The notes beneath the pieces are model-generated. The model ran no database searches and was not told the DNA's origin. It saw nothing but the letters and a program-made list of their open reading frames with translations. Position numbers and translations under genes: made by a program. Positions 53,982 through 62,806 of a DNA stretch of 64,000 bases are shown here, piece after piece. Numbering within the stretch: the stretch's first letter is position 1; every line of letters starts with the position of its first letter. Source of the DNA: JBEIHX01 sp040381075 (GTDB lineage: Bacteria; Pseudomonadota; Alphaproteobacteria; Caulobacterales; Aquidulcibacteraceae); NCBI GenBank assembly GCA_040381075.1, contig JBEIHX010000020.1:1-64000 (forward strand), in the 5' to 3' direction.

Positions 53982-55553
53982 ATGGAAAGAACGGGATTGG
54001 CGGACAAAGGCGCTGCCGGCCTTGCCGGGCAGGCAGCGATCCCGGGACGGATCCGGCGCGTGGTCATCGTCGGGGGCGGGACCGGGGGCTGGCTTGCCGC
54101 GGCCGCATTCGCCAAGTTGCTTGCCGGGATCGTTGATGTGCAGCTGATTGAGTCGGAGGAGATCGGCATCGTCGGCGTCGGCGAAGCAACCATTCCCCAG
54201 ATCCGCACCTACAATGCCGCACTTGGCATCGACGAGGATGAGTTCATCCGCGCGACCCAAGGCACATTCAAGCTGGGGATCGAGTTCCTCAACTGGCGTC
54301 GTGCAGGGCATTCCTACTTTCACACCTTCGGCGAAAACGGCATGCCGCTGGCGCGCACGCCATTCCACCACTACTGGCTGCGCGCACGTCAGGCCGGCCA
54401 CGGTCGCTTCGACGATCTGTGGTCCTTCAGTCCCAACGCGCAGGCCTGCTTCAAGGGAAAGTTCACCCGCTCGGCCTTTGAAATGGCTGGACGCAGCATC
54501 TCCATCGCACACGCCTTCCATTTCGATGCAGCCCTCTACGCCCTGTACCTGCGGGGGTGGTGTGAGGCCCGCGGCGTCACGCGCACCGAGGGCAAGGTCG
54601 TCGCCGTTGAGCAGGATGGCGAAACCGGTTTCGTCACCGGCGTGCGCATGGAGAGCGGCGGGCTCATCGAAGGCGACCTGTTCATCGATTGCTCAGGCTT
54701 TCGCGGACTGCTGATCGAGGGGGCGCTCAAGACCGGCTATCAGGACTGGTCGCACTGGCTTCCCTGTAATCGGGCCTGGGCCGTGCCCACGAGCAATTCA
54801 GGACGACTGCGCCCCTACACCCAGGCCATCGCCCACACCGCCGGGTGGCAATGGCGGATCCCGCTCCAGCATCGCACCGGGAACGGCCATGTCTTCTGCA
54901 GCGGACATATCAGCGAGGACGAGGCGCGCGCCGTGCTGCTTGCAAATGTGGAAGGCGCTGTCCTCGCAGAACCCAGGCTGATCAAATTCACAACCGGTCG
55001 ACGCAACAAGTTCTGGAACAAGAACGTGGTTGCTCTCGGTCTGGCCAGTGGCTTTCTCGAGCCACTTGAGTCGACGAGCATTCACCTCATCCAATCGGGC
55101 GTGAGCCGGCTGATCGCGCTCTTTCCCCACTCCGGAATTCACCAGGCCGAGATCGATGAGTACAATCGCCAATGTGGCCTTGAGTTTGAGCGCATCCGCG
55201 ACTTCATCATTCTGCATTACCACGCCAATGAACGCACCGACTCAGCTTTCTGGAAGGAACGCCGGGATATGGACGTGCCAGATGATCTCGCGCGCAAAAT
55301 GGCGCTCTTCGCCGCCAATGGCGTGATCTATCGGGAGCAGGAAGACCTCTTTGCAGAAGCAAGCTGGCTACAGGTGATGTTCGGTCAGGGGCTTGACCCT
55401 GTTGGCTACCATCCCATGGCTGATCAGCTTTCAGACGCAGACTTGCAGCGGTTCCTGTCAGATATGGGTGCGGTGATCGCACGGGCGGTGGATGCGGCGC
55501 CGACGCATGAGGCCTACATTGCAGCCCATTGCGCCGCCCGACAGGCCGCCTGA
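53982..55553 (+). CDS. flavin-dependent tryptophan-type halogenase (second copy)
   Basis: A 523-aa PrnA/RebH-family halogenase. The FAD motif GGGTGGW is at 31-37. The putative catalytic Lys is K97 (ATQGTFKLG), GWQWRIP is at 288-294, and the putative catalytic Glu is E363 (EPLESTSIH). Long identical stretches with the copy at 36895-38454 ([48 protein letters not shown]) show recent common ancestry. The start follows a G10 tract rather than a normal ribosome site. It lies downstream of the TonB receptor, as is known for the BrvH-type and Xanthomonas halogenases, but is separated from it by a terminator. It is convergent with the cupin gene. Confidence 0.92.
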   Translation: MERTGLADKGAAGLAGQAAIPGRIRRVVIVGGGTGGWLAAAAFAKLLAGIVDVQLIESEEIGIVGVGEATIPQIRTYNAALGIDEDEFIRATQGTFKLGIEFLNWRRAGHSYFHTFGENGMPLARTPFHHYWLRARQAGHGRFDDLWSFSPNAQACFKGKFTRSAFEMAGRSISIAHAFHFDAALYALYLRGWCEARGVTRTEGKVVAVEQDGETGFVTGVRMESGGLIEGDLFIDCSGFRGLLIEGALKTGYQDWSHWLPCNRAWAVPTSNSGRLRPYTQAIAHTAGWQWRIPLQHRTGNGHVFCSGHISEDEARAVLLANVEGAVLAEPRLIKFTTGRRNKFWNKNVVALGLASGFLEPLESTSIHLIQSGVSRLIALFPHSGIHQAEIDEYNRQCGLEFERIRDFIILHYHANERTDSAFWKERRDMDVPDDLARKMALFAANGVIYREQEDLFAEASWLQVMFGQGLDPVGYHPMADQLSDADLQRFLSDMGAVIARAVDAAPTHEAYIAAHCAARQAA

Positions 55554-55590
55554 CGTACCCCAGACGACGGCCGGTGCTGGTTTGGCGGCG

Positions 55591-56631
55591 TCACGAGCGC
55601 GGCAGGAGGGTTCGAAGAAGGCGCTCCCGCACAGCCTGCAGGCGCTCAGGGGTCGCCGTGCCAAAAACCCCGCGCGCATGCTCGGGCAGATGCGCAAACG
55701 GATCGCCATTCCGCTCGAAAATGAAGTGATCGAACATTGTTCGCCATGCGTTGCGCTCGGTCTCGGGCATGCCGCGCAGCGTCAGCACGGCATGGAGCAT
55801 GGTCAGGAACGGTGTGATCAGATGAGACGGGCCGTCCCGCCACCAGAAGTTCATCATCGCCGAGCAGGGATCGAGCGCTTCAACGTGATGTATCCATAAG
55901 CTTGGCAGGTACAATGCGTCGCCCGGCTCGAGGTCGGCGATCTCCGCTGCGCCGAGGGCGTCACGAAAGCGCGGAAAGGCCACGAAATCAGGATTATGGA
56001 AATCAACAAGGCTTGACGGCTGACCTGCAATGGTCGCGTCGAGCGGGCCAATATAGAGATTCGCCACCTGATCGGTCGGGAACAGAATGAACCTGCGTCG
56101 CCCCGCGATCACGCATGCGAGGTTTTGGGCGAGGTCCCAATGGGCGGGCGTGCGGCCGCGATTGCCGACCCACAGCGACACCAGCCGCTCCTCCACTCCC
56201 GCCAGAAGAGGCATCGGATGGCTGTCTGCAAGGTCCGGTGCGTGCGCCGGCACGTTGACCGCGCCCGCGTAAAGACACGGCGGATCATGCTGGTCCGCCA
56301 CGCTCAGCAGCCGGTCCAGAAACCCCGTCAGACTGCCAGTCCGCCGCTCGAAGTTGAAGCCTGAAAAGTCAGGTGCGTAGGCGTATCGTCCCGCGATCTG
56401 CGCAGCCGCCTCGAAGTAAGAGATCGCCCGGTCGTTCGCCGCCGCCTTGATGAGTGAGAAGACCGCGTCTGACGAGCGCGCGGCCGCCGTCACCATGGGC
56501 CAGTCGCGCACCAGCCCCTTGAGAACGGCGGGCCTGCCCAGGGTTTTGATGTCAGTCTCAAACGTCTTCTGATCGGTCCTCGTCCAGGCGCGGACCCGCC
56601 GGGCGTTCGTCCAGATATCGCGCTCGGCCAT
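55591..56631 (-). CDS. JmjC/cupin-8-like Fe(II)/2-oxoglutarate oxygenase
   Basis: A 346-aa cupin-like protein of the class (FIH/JmjC, Cupin_8) repeatedly encoded beside TonB receptors and PrnA-like halogenases. Iron ligands H164 and D166 (AHWDLAQN) and H248 (LPSLWIHHVEAL) complete an HxD...H triad. The strand ILFPTDQVANLYIGPLD and the terminal helical region match the family. The start at 56631 has GGGAGA upstream; ATG 56643 is less likely. It ends 37 bp from the convergent halogenase. Hydroxylation of a protein or peptide is possible, but the substrate is unknown. Confidence 0.85.
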   Translation of the reverse strand: MAERDIWTNARRVRAWTRTDQKTFETDIKTLGRPAVLKGLVRDWPMVTAAARSSDAVFSLIKAAANDRAISYFEAAAQIAGRYAYAPDFSGFNFERRTGSLTGFLDRLLSVADQHDPPCLYAGAVNVPAHAPDLADSHPMPLLAGVEERLVSLWVGNRGRTPAHWDLAQNLACVIAGRRRFILFPTDQVANLYIGPLDATIAGQPSSLVDFHNPDFVAFPRFRDALGAAEIADLEPGDALYLPSLWIHHVEALDPCSAMMNFWWRDGPSHLITPFLTMLHAVLTLRGMPETERNAWRTMFDHFIFERNGDPFAHLPEHARGVFGTATPERLQAVRERLLRTLLPRS

Positions 56632-56941
56632 TGGGTCTCCCATTTCCGCGGAACTCTACCCCAGACCGGCGTCAGCCGGAAAGGTTTGCCCGCGTCAGAG
56701 GCAGCCAGACCTGTGCGCCGCGACGCCGAGCGCCTGCGCCCCGGCGGGCGTCCGGGCGCAGCCGGGCAGGGTCCGCCCGGGCCCGGCGAGATGCAGCGCA
56801 GGATGCATGCGCCCATGCGGGTGCGCCCCCGAATTGCCCCGTCTCACCCCAAGCGGCCGGCTTGTCTGCAGTTGGGTCAATGGCAGAGTATGCGACCGGG
56901 AGCTCTTGCGGGCCCCCGGTTGGCGAAGCATAGGCTCCTTC
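56632..56941. other. 310-bp divergent gap between cupin and radical SAM genes
   Basis: No gene is recognised. The region is GC-rich and should hold two divergent promoters. Open frames crossing it are Arg/Pro-rich. No clear -35/-10 pair or operator was found. Confidence 0.5.
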
Positions 56942-57877
56942 ATGCCCGAAACCCGTCTGCTCGATCCGGCCAAGTTCAATGATCCCCGGCGCACCGCCAA
57001 GGGTGAGGAACGCGCACATGTGGCGTTCATGGGTTGGCGCACGCTCTGGTTCAATACGGGGACGCTGTGCAACATTACCTGCGCGAACTGCTACATCGAG
57101 AGTTCGCCGCGCAATGATCGGCTGGCCTACCTGACGCCCGAGGATGTCGAGCCTTTTCTCGACGAGCTCCCCCAGCCGATCGAGATCGGCTTCACTGGCG
57201 GCGAGCCATTCATGAATCCCCACATCATCCCGCTCCTGGACGGCGCACTGGCGCGCGGACATGAGGCGCTGGTGCTCACCAACGCCATGCGGCCGTTGAT
57301 GCGTCCCAGAGTGCAGACCGGGCTGCTTGACCTGAAGGCGCGCTTCGGCGCGCGCCTCGCCCTGCGCGTCAGCCTGGACCACTGGTCTGCCGAGATGCAC
57401 GACCGGGAGCGTGGTCCGGGCAGTTTTGACAGGACCGCGCACGGCCTTGACTGGCTGGCGGAGAAGGGCTTCCGGGTTGCGCTCGCCGGGCGCACCGTAT
57501 GGGGGGAGAGCGAGGATGAGGCGCGCGCCGGTTATGGTGGGCTGTGCGCCAGTCGCGGCTGGCCGCTCGATTGCGCCAACCCCGCTGAGCTCGTCCTCTT
57601 TCCAGAGATGAACGATCGCCTCGACACGCCTGAAATCACAACCGCCTGCTGGGACATACTGGCGAAAAGCCCGGCGAGCCTCATGTGCGCCTCCGCGCGG
57701 ATGGTGGCGCGACGCCAGGGCGCCTCTCGCGCCGAGGTGCTCGCCTGCACTCTCATCGCGTATGATCCACGGTTTTCCCTGGGTTCAACGCTCACCGAGG
57801 CGACCGCGGCGCCACTTGCGCTGAATCATCCGCATTGCGCCAAGTTCTGCGTTCTGGGCGGCGCATCGTGCTCGTGA
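56942..57877 (+). CDS. radical SAM protein with a C-terminal Cys cluster
   Basis: A 311-aa radical SAM enzyme. The [4Fe-4S]-SAM motif CNITCANC gives C43, C47 and C50 (CX3CX2C), followed by EIGFTGGEPFMNP (the GGE motif) and LVLTNAMRP. The C-terminus ends CAKFCVLGGASC with cysteines at 299, 303 and 310, plus an earlier DC, suggesting an auxiliary cluster as in SPASM/Twitch enzymes, though the spacing is not the standard SPASM pattern. The CDS stops right after the Cys cluster. ATG 56942 has no strong ribosome site. The substrate is unknown, and no candidate precursor peptide was found next to it. Confidence 0.85.
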   Translation: MPETRLLDPAKFNDPRRTAKGEERAHVAFMGWRTLWFNTGTLCNITCANCYIESSPRNDRLAYLTPEDVEPFLDELPQPIEIGFTGGEPFMNPHIIPLLDGALARGHEALVLTNAMRPLMRPRVQTGLLDLKARFGARLALRVSLDHWSAEMHDRERGPGSFDRTAHGLDWLAEKGFRVALAGRTVWGESEDEARAGYGGLCASRGWPLDCANPAELVLFPEMNDRLDTPEITTACWDILAKSPASLMCASARMVARRQGASRAEVLACTLIAYDPRFSLGSTLTEATAAPLALNHPHCAKFCVLGGASCS

Positions 57878-57957
57878 GGGCGAATCGGGAAGGCGCCCGG
57901 CGCGCCATGCGCCCACGAAAGGATCGGCGCTCGCATCCATCAGGCGTCAGCGTCCGG

Positions 57958-59793
57958 TCAGGCGGCCGACTGCGCTCCAGCTGACAGTCGGCCCAGAAAC
58001 GCGGCCGGCGCGAGGGCCGGGGCAAACACCCAGCCCTGTCCAAGTCCGCACCCCAGATTTCTGAGATGATCAAGCTGCGCGATCGTCTCTATGCCCTCGG
58101 CCGTACAGGTCAGTCCGAGGTCTTCGCTCATTGCGATGACGGATCGCACGACTGCTGAGCTGCGGCGGTCCCAGATGATGTTCTTCACGAAGCTGCGATC
58201 AATCTTGACGCCGGAGAACGCGAAGCGCGTGAGCGTTGCAAGGGAGGCATAGCCGGTGCCGAAGTCATCCAGAACCAGCCTGACCCCTCTCTCCGCCAGC
58301 GCCCCCAGCACGCGCGAGGACTGCTGCTGGTCAGCAAGAAGAGTGCTCTCCGTCACTTCGCAGGCGATGCGTTCGGCGTTGAGGCCGGAAGCGTCCAGCA
58401 ATCGGATCAGGCGGCCCAGGAAGCCGTCCCTTTGGATTTGCAGGGGAGATACATTGATGTTGAACGTCAGCCCCCCAGCGGGAGCGCCCCAGGTTCGTAT
58501 GCTTTCAAGGGCCTTGCGGGTGATCGCCTGGCCGAGATCATGGATGCCGCCGGACGCCTCGGCGGCGCGCACGAACTCAGTCGGCGATATGTCTCCAAGA
58601 TCCCGGTGGCGCCATCTCGCGAGAACTTCCGCGCCCGCAATCCTGTTGTCACGAAGACTGATGATCGGCTGGAAGTAGGCGCCCAGTCCACTTGCGTTGG
58701 TTTGAAGATCACGAGAAAGGTCGATCGCGATCCTCTGCTCACGACGCTTCCTTTCAGCGATTCGTGCGTCGTGGCTGCGCAAACGTCCACGCCCGCTGTC
58801 CTTCGCTTCGCGCATCGCCAGAGCGGCGAAATTGGCGATTTCCGCTCCCGTTGCGGCGCAATCAAGACTGGCGAGTCCAGCACTTGCCGCGATCTTCAGG
58901 CCGTCAAGCACGCCACCGCGGATTGGCCGTGAGATGACGTCAAGCAGACTTCGCCCCATCGCGCGCGCCGCCTGCGACGACATGGTCAGTATGACGCCGA
59001 ATTCATCACTGCCGAGGCGCGCAACGGGTGTTCCGGAGGGACATGCGCTCAGAAGCCGCCCGGCCACCGCCTGCAAGAGCGCGTCGCCGCCGGAAGAACC
59101 CACCCATTGGTTGACGGAGCTGAAATGATCAATGTTGAAGTGGAGAAGACAGCCCGCACGCTCGCCGCGCTGAATGCGCGTCTCAAGCGACCCGAAGAAC
59201 TCACTGCGGTTCATGAGTCCGGTCAGGTGGTCGCGCGTGGCCAGTTCGATCCGCTTGGCCTCAAGCTGCGCAGCAGTGATGCGGCTTGCCGTCATGGCGG
59301 CAAGGGTGGTGAGCATGTCCACATGCCAGCCCGTGAAGAAGCCCGGCTGGCTGTTTTCGCTGTCTATGACCCCGATGACGGCGCCATCCCTGAAGATCGG
59401 GATCGCGAGCTCCGACAGGCGCGGCGCATCATCGGTGATGTAGCGAGGGTCCTCGCGCGTGTCGGAAACCAGCACCGGCTCACCGACGGCGGCGCAATAA
59501 CCGACAATTCCGGATCCGACCTGAAGCCGGATGATGTCGCAGAGTTCCCTGTTTTGTGGGTTTTTCGGGCCGAAAGCGGCCTTTTGGACCAGATCGCCGG
59601 ATGTGTCATCCAACAGATAGATGACGCAGTCTTCAAGTCCGATCCGGGCGACGGCCTGCTGGGCGAGATCCCACAGAATATCGTCGATGCTGTCGCTATG
59701 GTGCAGCAAAGTCGAGGCGAAGGCCTGAATGACCCGCAGATCCCTGAGCTGCTGTTCCAGGTCATTCATCGGCTGGGGCTGCGGCATGACCAT
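57958..59793 (-). CDS. GAF-GGDEF-EAL cyclic-di-GMP protein (degenerate cyclase, intact phosphodiesterase)
   Basis: A 611-aa cytoplasmic protein. The GAF domain covers about 25-175, the GGDEF-type domain about 185-340 and the EAL domain about 355-605. The cyclase signature is GSDEF (261-265) and the usual first metal Asp is Asn220 (FNIDHF), so cyclase activity is unlikely. The EAL domain keeps E389 (EVL), N447, E479, D509/D510 (LDDFGTG), K530 (VKIDRS), TAEGIE and QGW, so it should hydrolyse c-di-GMP, perhaps gated by GAF or GTP binding. The start at 59793 is the longest; M3 and M9 are possible. It is a single gene. Confidence 0.92.
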   Translation of the reverse strand: MVMPQPQPMNDLEQQLRDLRVIQAFASTLLHHSDSIDDILWDLAQQAVARIGLEDCVIYLLDDTSGDLVQKAAFGPKNPQNRELCDIIRLQVGSGIVGYCAAVGEPVLVSDTREDPRYITDDAPRLSELAIPIFRDGAVIGVIDSENSQPGFFTGWHVDMLTTLAAMTASRITAAQLEAKRIELATRDHLTGLMNRSEFFGSLETRIQRGERAGCLLHFNIDHFSSVNQWVGSSGGDALLQAVAGRLLSACPSGTPVARLGSDEFGVILTMSSQAARAMGRSLLDVISRPIRGGVLDGLKIAASAGLASLDCAATGAEIANFAALAMREAKDSGRGRLRSHDARIAERKRREQRIAIDLSRDLQTNASGLGAYFQPIISLRDNRIAGAEVLARWRHRDLGDISPTEFVRAAEASGGIHDLGQAITRKALESIRTWGAPAGGLTFNINVSPLQIQRDGFLGRLIRLLDASGLNAERIACEVTESTLLADQQQSSRVLGALAERGVRLVLDDFGTGYASLATLTRFAFSGVKIDRSFVKNIIWDRRSSAVVRSVIAMSEDLGLTCTAEGIETIAQLDHLRNLGCGLGQGWVFAPALAPAAFLGRLSAGAQSAA

Positions 59794-60161
59794 TCCAAGC
59801 AGGTCTGAAGATCAATCAGTATCGCAATTAGATTAAAAGGATGTGAGAGAGCGACGCCAAACCGCGGGCCGGAAATGCCGCCGCAGTCCGGCAGGTCCAC
59901 GCGCGGCAAGAGCCCGTTTGGGAAGGGCCGTGATCGAATCCGTCGACCTGTCAGGCGCCTGACGTCTTGATGGCGCGCGCGCTCATCTGGTGTGGGCTGC
60001 GATGGCGCGGGGGGCGTGTGCGTCAGTCAGATGCCGTCAGAGGTGAGCGGGCAGCCAACCACCGAAACGGGTCGTGGGGCTGTTCTGAGGGGCCAGTTGG
60101 CTGGCCTTGGCCCTATCGCTTGGGCCGGCCAGTGCATTTGACATGATAACGCCATCGCCGG
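59794..60161. other. 368-bp gap between the EAL gene and the methyltransferase gene
   Basis: No gene is seen. It contains a short AT-rich patch next to the EAL gene start (59805-59840), likely its promoter region, and a perfect 14-bp palindrome GTCAGGCGCCTGAC at 59950-59963 of unknown meaning. Confidence 0.5.
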
Positions 60162-60878
60162 TCAGGTCTTGATCAGATAGCCGCCGGGCGCCGAGGCCCA
60201 GCCGAACTTGCGGATGCGCGGGGGTCTGCCCTCGAAGAAAGTCTCCACAGCCTCTGTCTCGCCTGGCCATTCGCGGATCGCGAACTCGTCGAACAGAACC
60301 ACGCCGCCGGTCAGCAGCCTCGGCCAGAAGGCCCTCAGGGCCGCCAGTGTCGGTTCGTACAAATCCATGTCCAGGTGCAACAGCGACAGGCGAAGGCCCG
60401 GATTGTCGGCTACATACGTCGCCGCGGTTTCGCGGACGTCGCCATCGACAAGCTCGATCCGGGGTCTCGCCTGGACAAAGGCGTCGCGATTGAAGGCGTC
60501 GACAAGGGCGAACAGGGTGTCGCGAAACGCGCCGGGGTTCCAGCCCTCAGCCGTATTGCCGACGCGCGCGTCCTGCCCATCCTTATCCGTCCGGTCAGCC
60601 AGGCCCCGGAAATGGTCAAAGCCAAGCACCCTTCGGGTGCGATCACCGGGGCAGAAGGTTTCCAGGAAGCGGGCGAAAGTGAGCAGGGAGGACCCCTTGT
60701 AAACCCCGCATTCGACAATATCGCCAGGAAGGTCCTCAACCAGCTTGAAGACCTCGTAGTGGGCGAAGGCCTTCATGACATGCATGCGTCGGCCGAAGCT
60801 GCCCAGATTGGCGATCAGGTCGTGATCATCAATGTGGGTCCGCAGGAGCGCGCGCAGGGTTTCGTCAGCGGGGATCAT
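60162..60878 (-). CDS. TylF/MycF-family class I methyltransferase
   Basis: A 238-aa SAM-dependent O-methyltransferase of the macrocin-O-methyltransferase type. Motif I region DIVECGVYKGSSLLTFARFLE, the acidic LGFDHFRGL, and the metal/catalytic SLLHLDMDLYEPTLAALRAFWPRLLTGGVVLFDEF are diagnostic. TylF-type enzymes methylate sugar hydroxyls in antibiotics and in surface glycans. The start codon overlaps the stop of the upstream dioxygenase gene (ATGA). It is the third gene of a PhyH-PhyH-TylF run. Confidence 0.9.
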   Translation of the reverse strand: MIPADETLRALLRTHIDDHDLIANLGSFGRRMHVMKAFAHYEVFKLVEDLPGDIVECGVYKGSSLLTFARFLETFCPGDRTRRVLGFDHFRGLADRTDKDGQDARVGNTAEGWNPGAFRDTLFALVDAFNRDAFVQARPRIELVDGDVRETAATYVADNPGLRLSLLHLDMDLYEPTLAALRAFWPRLLTGGVVLFDEFAIREWPGETEAVETFFEGRPPRIRKFGWASAPGGYLIKT

Positions 60879-61717
60879 GGCTGTTCCTCGGAATGGATCA
60901 GGTCAGGGTGGAGGGACTTGAAGGTCTCGAAGCCGTCAACCCTGCGGTTGCGCCAGCCCCGCGCCCGCATCTCCGGGGCCAGCAGGTCGCCAAACCGGAC
61001 CTGCACCGAAAAGCGATGGCGGGGCCCCGGGTTAAAGCCGGAGCGATGGACCAGGCGATTGTGAAACAGGGCGACATCGCCGGGGGCGAGGCACAGGGTC
61101 TGCGCATTGGCCTCAAGGCTTGCCTGCAAATGCGCGGCGATAAAGGCGTCGCGGGTGGCAAGGCGCCGGCCTTCGCCATTGCGCTTGAACCGGATGTCCA
61201 CCGGATACAGGCGATCCGACAGATCCGGCGCCACCTGGATGGAGCCATTTGCCGGCCCGGCGGGTGTCAGGGGAAGCCAGGCCGTGACGAACCTGTTGCT
61301 CAGGACATTGTACGGAAAATCCTGATGCCAGCCAAAGCCCCGCCACGCCTCGCCAGCAAGGTCCATCCTGAACACCGCATGCTGGAAGGGGGCATGGACC
61401 CGCGTGGCCCCAACCATTCGCCTTGCAGCGGCCACCAGCGGTTCGGCAGTCACCAGTTGCTGGAAAACCATGGTTTCGCGGAAGGCGTCATAGACGTGGC
61501 TCAAACGCGCCCGGTCGTGACGTCGAACCTCGTCGACAACCTCGTCCAGATCGGCGTCAGGCCCCGAGCCAGGCGCCATCATGTCTATCAGGGTGTTGAC
61601 TGCCTCTCCGATAAGAGCCGCAGGCATCAAACCCCTTTCAAGGCGCAGCAGGGCCGCCCCTCGACCCATGTGCGCCGCTTGCGGGTCCTGCTCGATTGCT
61701 GCGCCGGAATTGTTCAT
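60875..61717 (-). CDS. phytanoyl-CoA dioxygenase (PhyH)-like Fe(II)/2OG oxygenase, first
   Basis: A 280-aa non-heme iron oxygenase. The facial triad begins with HxD in GFGWHQDFPYN. The distal region APGDVALFHNRLVHRSGFNPGPRHRFSVQVRF supplies the second His and the 2OG-binding Arg. The upstream frame to 61735 (GTG) is possible, but ATG 61717 (MNNSGAA) is preferred; neither has a strong ribosome site. It is coupled to the TylF-type gene. Small-molecule hydroxylation is likely; the substrate is unknown. Confidence 0.87.
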   Translation of the reverse strand: MNNSGAAIEQDPQAAHMGRGAALLRLERGLMPAALIGEAVNTLIDMMAPGSGPDADLDEVVDEVRRHDRARLSHVYDAFRETMVFQQLVTAEPLVAAARRMVGATRVHAPFQHAVFRMDLAGEAWRGFGWHQDFPYNVLSNRFVTAWLPLTPAGPANGSIQVAPDLSDRLYPVDIRFKRNGEGRRLATRDAFIAAHLQASLEANAQTLCLAPGDVALFHNRLVHRSGFNPGPRHRFSVQVRFGDLLAPEMRARGWRNRRVDGFETFKSLHPDLIHSEEQP

Positions 61718-61876
61718 GTCGCGGAAGATAGCCACAGCCGGTTAATCATGCCTGTCAAGCCGGGTCCGATGGACGCGCGGCGTTTATTGCATCGAACCAT
61801 GCTCTATCCCTTTCAATCGGCGCTGCGCTTTCCGCCCTGAGGTCGCCCTGGTCAGGATTGCGCGGGCCCTGGCGTC

Positions 61877-62806
61877 TCAGGCCTTGTTCACGCTGTTGGC
61901 CTTCATGCGGGCGGCGCCGTCCGCATCGAGATCCATGCGTGTGTCATCAAGCTGAAGCGGCCCCTTAAGTCCGGCATTGATCAGGTCCATTCCCGCCGCT
62001 GAGCCCGCAGCCCGCTCGAACAGGTAGCGAAGGGATATCCGCTCATGGTCAGACGCATCCGGCTGGGTCCCGTGAAGGGTGCAGGCATGCCACATGGACA
62101 CCGACCCCGCCTCGCCGAGCAACATGATCTGGCGACAGTCCAGGGCGTGCCCGCCGCTGCAATAGCGCCAATGCCCAGGGGACGTTCGTTGCAGGTCATG
62201 GGGGAAGCGGGCGGCCCCAAGCCGATGGCTGCCCTCCAGGAGATAGAGCGGCGAATCAGCGGGCCCGACCCGGGACAGATAGACATAAAGTGTCAGGAAG
62301 TCGGCCTCGCGCCCCTTGAAGTCGATCAGATCCTGGTGGAAGTCGATGCCGTAAAAATAGGTCACGTCGCGGTATTGGGGCCGCACATAGGGCCCGAGGT
62401 TATTCACCGGATTGCCGGCGATCCGCGCCTTCAGCCAAGCTGGCATGGCGCTGTCGGGAACGCCGCAGACCACCTTGCGATCCAGGATGCGGTAGCCTTC
62501 GCCAAGCACCGCCGCCAGGCCCGCAACGATCTGCGGGGACTGCTCAATGAAGTCGAGGCGACCAGCGAACCGTTCGAGCAGGTTTCGCCCGGCCCTGGGA
62601 TTGACCCCACGATAGTGCGGGTCGGCATCGAATGCCTTCTCGTCCAGGAACAAGTCAGAGTCCCAAGGGCGGTCCGCCTTCAGATCCGCCAGCAGCCTGC
62701 CGCATGTCCCGCCATCGAGCGGCTGACCAAAGCGGTGAAAGCCCCTTTCGATGAAATCTTCGACCGCAGAAGGGACAAAAGACGTCGACAGGTCCGCCGA
62801 GATCAC
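61877..62806 (-). CDS. phytanoyl-CoA dioxygenase (PhyH)-like Fe(II)/2OG oxygenase, second
   Basis: A 309-aa non-heme iron oxygenase only distantly similar to its neighbour. The HxD motif is in YGIDFHQDLIDFKGREADFLTLYVYL. SPLYLLEGSHRLGAARFPHDL and the distal MWHACTLHGTQP (His) with ERISLRYLFER (Arg) complete the site. The GTG at 62806 is chosen because AAGGGGA lies 8 nt upstream; the frame open to 62926 runs through the promoter region. It is the first gene of the three-gene run, 159 bp upstream of the next. Confidence 0.85.
   Translation of the reverse strand: MISADLSTSFVPSAVEDFIERGFHRFGQPLDGGTCGRLLADLKADRPWDSDLFLDEKAFDADPHYRGVNPRAGRNLLERFAGRLDFIEQSPQIVAGLAAVLGEGYRILDRKVVCGVPDSAMPAWLKARIAGNPVNNLGPYVRPQYRDVTYFYGIDFHQDLIDFKGREADFLTLYVYLSRVGPADSPLYLLEGSHRLGAARFPHDLQRTSPGHWRYCSGGHALDCRQIMLLGEAGSVSMWHACTLHGTQPDASDHERISLRYLFERAAGSAAGMDLINAGLKGPLQLDDTRMDLDADGAARMKANSVNKA

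Noticed and set aside
59950..59963. Perfect palindrome GTCAGGCGCCTGAC as a regulatory site
   Set aside because: A GC-rich 14-bp palindrome far from any start codon is plausible by chance here and has no second copy in a relevant position, so it is not called as an operator.
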